From the NCBI RefSeq assembly GCF_001436415.1, contig NZ_AYZB01000002.1, positions 71,370 to 135,369 of the forward strand: 64,000 nucleotides of DNA, given 5' to 3'. Below are positions 58,774 to 64,000 of the stretch, in pieces. This DNA comes from Latilactobacillus graminis DSM 20719 (GTDB lineage Bacteria > Bacillota > Bacilli > Lactobacillales > Lactobacillaceae). Numbering within the stretch: the first letter of the stretch is position 1; every line of letters begins with the position of its first letter. The position numbers and the translations under genes are program-made. Below the pieces are notes generated by a model that was not told where the DNA came from, made no database searches, and worked only from the letters and a program-made list of their open reading frames with translations.

Positions 58774-58855
58774 CCACCGTCATAAACTGATAATTAAGAT
58801 TACTGTTACATAGTTTGAATGGTTAACTACCAATGATTATAAAGTTCTTTAGAAC

Positions 58856-58898
58856 AAAAGGCAGGCGAAATCATTTTATGACTTCGCCTGCCTTTTAA
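58856..58898. terminator. pepQ terminator
   Basis: AAAGGCAGGCGAA pairs with TTCGCCTGCCTTT, with flanking A/T tracts. It lies downstream of pepQ on the reverse strand. Confidence 0.85.
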
Positions 58899-58935
58899 AT
58901 TAGTGCTCAGTTGCTAACCGTAACTAAAAGCACGC

Positions 58936-60033
58936 TTAGAATGTTTGTAGTTCCTTGGTCATGTGAGTGAAAGGTTTTGATCCAGTTTCGGTAACGTGAA
59001 CACAGTCTTCGATTCGGACACCAGCAACGCCGGGAATATAAATCCCGGGTTCGATTGAAAAGCACATGCCAGGTTTGATAACCATATTATTACCTTCCAT
59101 GATGGATGGAAACTCGTGTTCTGAAGTACCAATGCCATGGCCGAGACGGTGAATAAAGTAGTCGCCATAGCCGGCTTTGGTAATCACGTCGCGAGCAATT
59201 TGATCTAATTGGGCGGCGGTAATACCAGGTTTGATAGCTGCTTGGGCAGTTAAGTTCGCTTCAAGACAAACTTTGTGGATTTCAAGTGATTTCGCATCCG
59301 GTTTACCAAAAGCAACGGTCCGAGTAGCATCGCTCATATATCCCTTGTGTAAAGTGCCAAGGTCAAATAAGACGAGTGCATCAGGAGTTAGGATGTTGGC
59401 TTCAGGGCCACCATGGGGGTTAGCAGCATTGATGCCTGATTGCACGATCGTATCAAAACTCATATGCATAACACCTTTTTGCATAAGTGCATATTCGATT
59501 TCCGCTACGATATCTTGTTCAGTTTTGCCGGCTTTTAGGGCATTGAAGCCAACTTCAAAGGCATAATCGGCTTCACGGCCGGCGGCTTCCATTAAGGCAA
59601 TTTCTTCAGGAGTTTTGATTAATTTTAAGTTTTCCATGAAACGTGAAGCGTCGCCTGGGAACGTTGCGTCTGGGAATTGCTTTAGAATGGCTTCGTAACG
59701 TTGAACCGGCAGGTCATCTTTTTCAAGTGCCCAACGTGTAGGGCTTGCATTGCGTTTCTTGATTTGATCGGCGATGATGGCGTATGGATCTTCGTGGTCG
59801 AGGTAGCCATAAACATCAAGCTGCCAGCCAGCTTTTTTTGCGGATTCGACTTCAAGTTGAGGTGTAAATAGGAATGGGTCTTGATCAGCAAAGACGAAGA
59901 GCGCTAGAACGCGTTCTGCAGGATCACTTTCGAACCCAGTGAAATAGAGAATATCGGTCGGATTACTAATGTAAGCCACATCCATATTATTCTCGCCAAG
60001 CCAATTTTGCAATTGAATTAATTGATGATTCAT
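58936..60033 (-). CDS. pepQ: Xaa-Pro dipeptidase PepQ
   Basis: 365 residues: an N-terminal creatinase-like domain (about 1-125) and a pita-bread metallopeptidase domain. The dimetal ligands lie in LVLFDLGTLHKGYMSDATR (two Asp), HRLGHGIGTSEHE (His), EPGIY (Glu) and VRIEDCV (Glu). It splits X-Pro dipeptides in the cytosol, completing peptide use. Divergent from ccpA, the arrangement common in lactobacilli. Confidence 0.95.
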   Translation of the reverse strand: MNHQLIQLQNWLGENNMDVAYISNPTDILYFTGFESDPAERVLALFVFADQDPFLFTPQLEVESAKKAGWQLDVYGYLDHEDPYAIIADQIKKRNASPTRWALEKDDLPVQRYEAILKQFPDATFPGDASRFMENLKLIKTPEEIALMEAAGREADYAFEVGFNALKAGKTEQDIVAEIEYALMQKGVMHMSFDTIVQSGINAANPHGGPEANILTPDALVLFDLGTLHKGYMSDATRTVAFGKPDAKSLEIHKVCLEANLTAQAAIKPGITAAQLDQIARDVITKAGYGDYFIHRLGHGIGTSEHEFPSIMEGNNMVIKPGMCFSIEPGIYIPGVAGVRIEDCVHVTETGSKPFTHMTKELQTF

Positions 60034-60080
60034 CTAAAGCACTTCCTTTACGTTTGATACCACTAGTATAGCACAGCCAA

Positions 60081-60094
60081 TGTAAACGATAATG
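60081..60094. promoter_or_regulatory. cre-like site, pepQ side
   Basis: TGTAAACGATAATG matches the cre consensus TGWAANCGNTNWCA except the last two bases. It lies 48 bases upstream of the pepQ start. Confidence 0.55.
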
Positions 60095-60138
60095 TAAACC
60101 ATAAATGAAAACAAAAATGTAAATTTCATGAAAATTAG

Positions 60139-60177
60139 TGTAAACCGCTTGCATTTGCTTTAAATCTTTGTTAAATT
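60139..60177 (+). promoter_or_regulatory. ccpA promoter with overlapping cre-like box
   Basis: TTGCAT (60149-60154), 17 bases, then TAAATT (60172-60177). TGTAAACCGCTTGCA (60139-60153) is a cre-like repeat with one extra central base and overlaps the -35, suggesting autoregulation. Confidence 0.5.
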
Positions 60178-60251
60178 AATCAAGAAGTAAAATGAAAACT
60201 ACTGAAAATTATAATCTATTTTATTTTATAAATGAAAGGAATCATTTAATC

Positions 60252-61253
60252 ATGGAAAAACAAACAATTACAATTTATGACGTGGCTCGTGAAGCCGATG
60301 TCTCAATGGCAACCGTCTCACGAGTTGTCAATGGCAACCCAAATGTTAAACCCGCAACACGTAAGAAGGTCCTTGAAGTTATCGATCGGCTTGACTACCG
60401 GCCCAATGCGGTTGCTCGTGGCTTAGCAAGTAAAAAAACGACTACAGTTGGGGTAATTATCCCTGATGTGAGTGATATTTACTTTGCCTCATTAGCTCGT
60501 GGGATTGATGATGTGGCAACAATGTACAAGTACAACATTATCTTAGCGAATTCTGATGAAAATAATCAAAAAGAAGTTCAGGTTTTGAATACTTTATTGG
60601 CTAAACAAGTTGATGGGTTGATCTATATGGGCCACAGCATTTCAGATAGTATCCGCGCTGAATTCTCACGTTCAAAGACACCCATCGTCTTGGCAGGCTC
60701 AATTGACCCTGATGAAGAAGTTGGTAGTGTCAACATTGACTATGTGGCAGCAGTTAAAGATGCTACTTTGAAGCTGATTAGAAACGGGCATGACAAAGTC
60801 GCTTTTGTTAGTGGAAGCCTGAAATTTCCAATCAATAGCAAGTATCGCTTACATGGGTATCAAGATGCCTTGAATGAAGCTGGAATTGCTTATGATGAAA
60901 GCTTAATTTTTGAAACCGAATATAGCTATAATGCTGGTGAAGCTTTATTTAGTAAGATTCAAGCAGCCGGTGCAACTGCGGTAGTGGTCAGTGATGACGA
61001 ATTAGCAGTCGGGGTCTTAAACGGGGCACTTGATGCCGGTGTTCAGGTCCCAGCTGAATTTGAAATTGTGACGAGTAACAATACGAAATTAACCGAGATG
61101 GTACGGCCAAAGTTAACTTCGATTTCACAACCATTGTACGATATGGGGGCGGTTGCGATGCGTCTTTTAACAAAGATGATGAACAAAGAAGACGTTGATG
61201 ATAAAACAATTTTATTACCTTATAGTATTGTCGCAAGAGATTCAACCAAATAA
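60252..61253 (+). CDS. ccpA: Catabolite control protein A
   Basis: 333 residues, the normal CcpA length. LacI-type helix-turn-helix TIYDVAREADVSMATVSRVVNGN and hinge YRPNAVARGLASKKT, then a periplasmic-binding-like core. With HPr-Ser-P it binds cre boxes, such as those before the PTS IIB gene at 1.4 kb. ATG 60252 follows AAAGGA; an in-frame start 20 codons earlier is rejected. Divergent pepQ supports the CcpA call over other LacI members. Confidence 0.96.
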   Translation: MEKQTITIYDVAREADVSMATVSRVVNGNPNVKPATRKKVLEVIDRLDYRPNAVARGLASKKTTTVGVIIPDVSDIYFASLARGIDDVATMYKYNIILANSDENNQKEVQVLNTLLAKQVDGLIYMGHSISDSIRAEFSRSKTPIVLAGSIDPDEEVGSVNIDYVAAVKDATLKLIRNGHDKVAFVSGSLKFPINSKYRLHGYQDALNEAGIAYDESLIFETEYSYNAGEALFSKIQAAGATAVVVSDDELAVGVLNGALDAGVQVPAEFEIVTSNNTKLTEMVRPKLTSISQPLYDMGAVAMRLLTKMMNKEDVDDKTILLPYSIVARDSTK

Positions 61254-61261
61254 ACGCAAAA

Positions 61262-61300
61262 ATAAGCCCGCAAGGCAATCGCCTTGCGGGCTTGTTTTTA
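61262..61300. terminator. Bidirectional terminator between ccpA and the PBP gene
   Basis: AAGCCCGCAAGGC and GCCTTGCGGGCTT form a perfect stem with A and T tracts on both sides. Confidence 0.92.
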
Positions 61301-61301
61301 A

Positions 61302-63902
61302 TTAATCTAGATAACTGTTAGTGGAACGATTCCGACTGTTGGTGCCACTGGTTGGATCTAACTCACCAGCAGTGCTGTAGGTGATCGAGCCATAGCCGTT
61401 ATTATATCCGAGATAGTGATTCCAGAAGGTGGCGTAGTTTCGCGCGGAACCCCCAATACCGAATTCATAGCTAGTTGCTTTAGGCGTCCAGTTATTATAG
61501 AGGGCGGTGGTTGTTGCTCCATTCAGGTTTTGAGGACTACCGTTGATTGAAACAGTTCCCGGTAATTGACCAGTTAGTTTCAAGACTTTACTACTTGTTA
61601 CTGTTCTTGGTTTTTCACGATCGTCTTCCAAACGCATCAGTGACGGATCAATTTGATAAACACTGTTAGCAAGTTTTGACCAATATTTTTCATTAATGAG
61701 ACTTGAATTATCGGTCAAATTACGACCAGTACTGTCATAACCCATCCATGAAGCGAGTGTGATCCCAGGCGTACTTCCAATGAACCAAATATCACGGTTA
61801 TCGTTGGAAGTCCCTGTTTTCCCGACTAAGTTATTGGTATTGAAGTAGAGCTGATCATAAATTGTTGTCGCGGTGCCGTCAGTTAAAACCCCAGCTAACA
61901 TCTGATTCATGATATATGAGGTTGCCTTAGAAAAAACACGTTGCTTTTTAGCATGATGCTGATAGACGATATTGCCTGCCGGATCAGTAATCTTGTCAAT
62001 TACATAGGCGTCAGTATGTTGTCCTTGATCGGCAAAGGTTGAAAAGGCACTGGCCTGTTCTAAAACGCTAACCCCATCGCTCGTTCCGCCAAGCGAAATA
62101 CCGAGTTGATTGTATTCGTCAGCTGAGAGATGAATCCCCATCTTGCGCATGTATTGCGCCGGATCAGTCGTATTTTTTAATTTATTATAAAGGTTAACGG
62201 TCGGGATGTTTAACGATTGGGCTAATGCCTGATCAGCTGGAATAAATTTATTCTGAATCGTGCCAGCGTAATCAGTAGGAGCATAATCTTTAAAGTTTGT
62301 TTTGAAGTCAGCCAACATTGTTTTAGAGCCGATGATTTTCTGATCAATCGCGGGTCCATAAACTAATAATGGTTTGATGGTTGAACCTGGTGAACGTTTC
62401 GTTAACATATAATTCGTTTGTTTTAATGAAAAATCACGGCCACCAACAAATGAAATGACTTTTCCAGTGCGATTATCCAACAAGACACTTCCGTTTTGAA
62501 CTGGAGAAGCAACAGTTTGTTGTAAGCCAGTTTCTTGGTCAGTCACAGTATCGGTGTAGGTTTGACCAAATGTGGGACCTTGTTGCTGGACAATGCTTTG
62601 CATGGCATCGTAAATATCTTGATCAATGGTACTATGAATTTGATAGCCCTTCGTACTAAATAATTCTGTTGCTTGCGTTGTATATTGTTTATACAGATTA
62701 GGATCTTTATTTAACTTAGCAGTTGAGACGTTGGCTTCTTTGGCCAACTGTTTGGCCATGATGTCTGTCGCTTGCGTTTCCAACAAATTATAGACATAGC
62801 CATAACTTTTAGTGGTCTCGACCGGATCAGCTTTGGGTTGAAATTCTTTGGTTAAATCAACCTTTTTAGCTGCTTGATAATCTGCTTTAGTAATTCGATG
62901 CTCACGATACATCCGGAATAACACAGTATTCTTGCGTTCTAAACCATATTGTAGGTATTCGGGATCTTTTAATGTGCCATCTTGATCATAGGGCGTATAG
63001 ACGGAAGGGCTCTGTGGCAAACCGGCAATGTAAGCCGACTCAGCTAGAGACAGGTCTTTGGCGTTCTTACCGAAGAGTCCTAATGCTGCTTCTTGAACCC
63101 CAGCAATATTTTGCCCTTTATTATTGCGACCAAGTGTGGCCACATTCAAATAATCTTGTAGAATTTCTTTTTTGGTGAAGTACTTGTCGACCCGCAAGGC
63201 TAATAAAACTTCCGTCGCTTTTCGCTTAAACGTAACTTGCGAAGTTAAGATTTGCATCTTAATTAATTGTTGAGTCAGTGTAGAGCCCCCAGTTTGGGAA
63301 CCAATTCCGGTAACGTCGGAAATAATCGCCCGAAAGAGTGCTTTAGGAACGACCCCATCGTGTTTGTAGAAGTCTTCATCTTCGGTTGCAACAATTGCAT
63401 CTTTTAGATACGGTGACATCTGGTTAATATTGACGGGGGTTCGAATCAGGTCGGTCTTAATTGTCCCAAATTTATTATTCTTCGCAAAATATAAACCGGC
63501 GGCCTGATCTGTGTTATCGAGTTGTTGTTTTAAAACTTGATAACTGGGAATCGGTTCGTTTTTCATCAATGCGGCAAAATAACCGGCACCAATCCCAACC
63601 GCCAGTGCCATGCAAATTAAACCAATTGAAACCCCATATAGAAAAATACTCTTAATGGCTTCCAAGAAGACGTTAATCTTAAATGAGAGCGGAGCTTGGC
63701 TCAACGCTTGAATATAGGCACCTTTTTGGGCTTTAGTTGGTTGAGTAGGACGTTTTGCGGATGAATGGCGCAAATCCGTTAGTCTATTTTTAACAGATGT
63801 GAATAGCGTTGTAACTTTTTTTCTGCTCTTCAAGAGCAGTGCTCGCCATTGGCTAGAACGGTGCTTTGGATCTTTCAAATAATAACGCCACCTTTTTCTC
63901 AT
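61302..63902 (-). CDS. Class A penicillin-binding protein (bifunctional transglycosylase/transpeptidase)
   Basis: 866 residues from ATG 63902. A basic cytosolic segment precedes one membrane anchor (about 84-111). The GT51 glycosyltransferase domain has EDEDFYKHDG (catalytic Glu about residue 174) and GGSTLTQQLIKM. The transpeptidase has Ser507 in SPGSTIKP, SLN and KTGTSNDNRDIWF. It polymerises and cross-links peptidoglycan. The tail is Asn/Ser/Tyr-rich. Of the PBP1a/PBP2a group; which one is uncertain. A promoter (TTTACA, 17 bases, GATAAT, reverse strand near 63930-63962) precedes this start, so a TTG further up is rejected. Confidence 0.93.
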   Translation of the reverse strand: MRKRWRYYLKDPKHRSSQWRALLLKSRKKVTTLFTSVKNRLTDLRHSSAKRPTQPTKAQKGAYIQALSQAPLSFKINVFLEAIKSIFLYGVSIGLICMALAVGIGAGYFAALMKNEPIPSYQVLKQQLDNTDQAAGLYFAKNNKFGTIKTDLIRTPVNINQMSPYLKDAIVATEDEDFYKHDGVVPKALFRAIISDVTGIGSQTGGSTLTQQLIKMQILTSQVTFKRKATEVLLALRVDKYFTKKEILQDYLNVATLGRNNKGQNIAGVQEAALGLFGKNAKDLSLAESAYIAGLPQSPSVYTPYDQDGTLKDPEYLQYGLERKNTVLFRMYREHRITKADYQAAKKVDLTKEFQPKADPVETTKSYGYVYNLLETQATDIMAKQLAKEANVSTAKLNKDPNLYKQYTTQATELFSTKGYQIHSTIDQDIYDAMQSIVQQQGPTFGQTYTDTVTDQETGLQQTVASPVQNGSVLLDNRTGKVISFVGGRDFSLKQTNYMLTKRSPGSTIKPLLVYGPAIDQKIIGSKTMLADFKTNFKDYAPTDYAGTIQNKFIPADQALAQSLNIPTVNLYNKLKNTTDPAQYMRKMGIHLSADEYNQLGISLGGTSDGVSVLEQASAFSTFADQGQHTDAYVIDKITDPAGNIVYQHHAKKQRVFSKATSYIMNQMLAGVLTDGTATTIYDQLYFNTNNLVGKTGTSNDNRDIWFIGSTPGITLASWMGYDSTGRNLTDNSSLINEKYWSKLANSVYQIDPSLMRLEDDREKPRTVTSSKVLKLTGQLPGTVSINGSPQNLNGATTTALYNNWTPKATSYEFGIGGSARNYATFWNHYLGYNNGYGSITYSTAGELDPTSGTNSRNRSTNSYLD

Positions 63903-64000
63903 ACTGCTTAATATTATATAATAGTTTGGAACATTATCATACCCGAATTCAGATTTGTAAAACAAATGAAAAATATCACGTAAAAATGCGTGAATTGTGA

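Overview
The window reads as low-GC Firmicutes chromosome from a lactic acid bacterium, most likely Latilactobacillus (the sakei/curvatus group). This rests on gene content and order: ydiF–rex–CPBP protease–groESL, ymdB–mutSL–ruvAB–queA–tgt–yajC, adhE, divergent pepQ/ccpA, ireB–ruvX–DUF1292, cvpA–mutS2–trxA, murI–rdgB–phosphoesterase and a WxL surface cluster. The species is inferred. No rRNA, tRNA, CRISPR array, insertion sequence or prophage was seen.

Layout: (1) 1–5.5 kb holds a ClC-type channel/transporter cut by the window edge, an orphan PTS IIB with cre-like boxes, an ABC-F ATPase, the NADH sensor Rex and a CPBP protease. (2) 5.5–11 kb holds groESL under CIRCE, a secreted NlpC/P60 hydrolase and a KimA-type K+ importer. 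(3) 11–21.5 kb is a DNA repair and queuosine block with a decayed GNAT gene between queA and tgt. (4) 21.6–31.6 kb has adhE with two Rex-like boxes around its promoter, a DtxR-family regulator with a perfect palindromic operator, zwf, dinB, a DRTGG/CBS/hotdog protein, nrnA and cshB. (5) 32–45.3 kb has T-box-controlled alaS, ireB–ruvX–DUF1292, rnhC, cvpA–mutS2–trxA, YslB, murI, a degenerate RNase PH domain fused to XTP/dITP pyrophosphatase, a phosphoesterase and a CbpB/DarB-like CBS protein.

(6) 45.5–55.7 kb is the accessory region. It encodes a secreted Ig-like-repeat protein, a 1462-residue WxL protein, two DUF916/DUF3324 WxL-interacting proteins, a 50-residue one-helix membrane protein, an abundant-type WxL protein with its own near-consensus promoter, and a MarR-type regulator. 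The 550-base gap before the operon carries two copies of a 16-base palindrome (consensus ATAACTCATGAGTTAT), one just downstream of a candidate promoter, plus further inverted repeats. This is the part most likely to hold undescribed regulation. (7) 55.7–64 kb has a DUF368 lipid-carrier transporter, an MscS channel, DUF948/YtxH envelope proteins, pepQ/ccpA and a class A PBP.

Several translation starts were moved to the ATG or GTG that follows a visible Shine-Dalgarno sequence, most importantly alaS, where the longer frame runs into the T-box leader. Five intergenic stretches hold frame-disrupted or orphan coding remnants; only one of these (GNAT) can be named.
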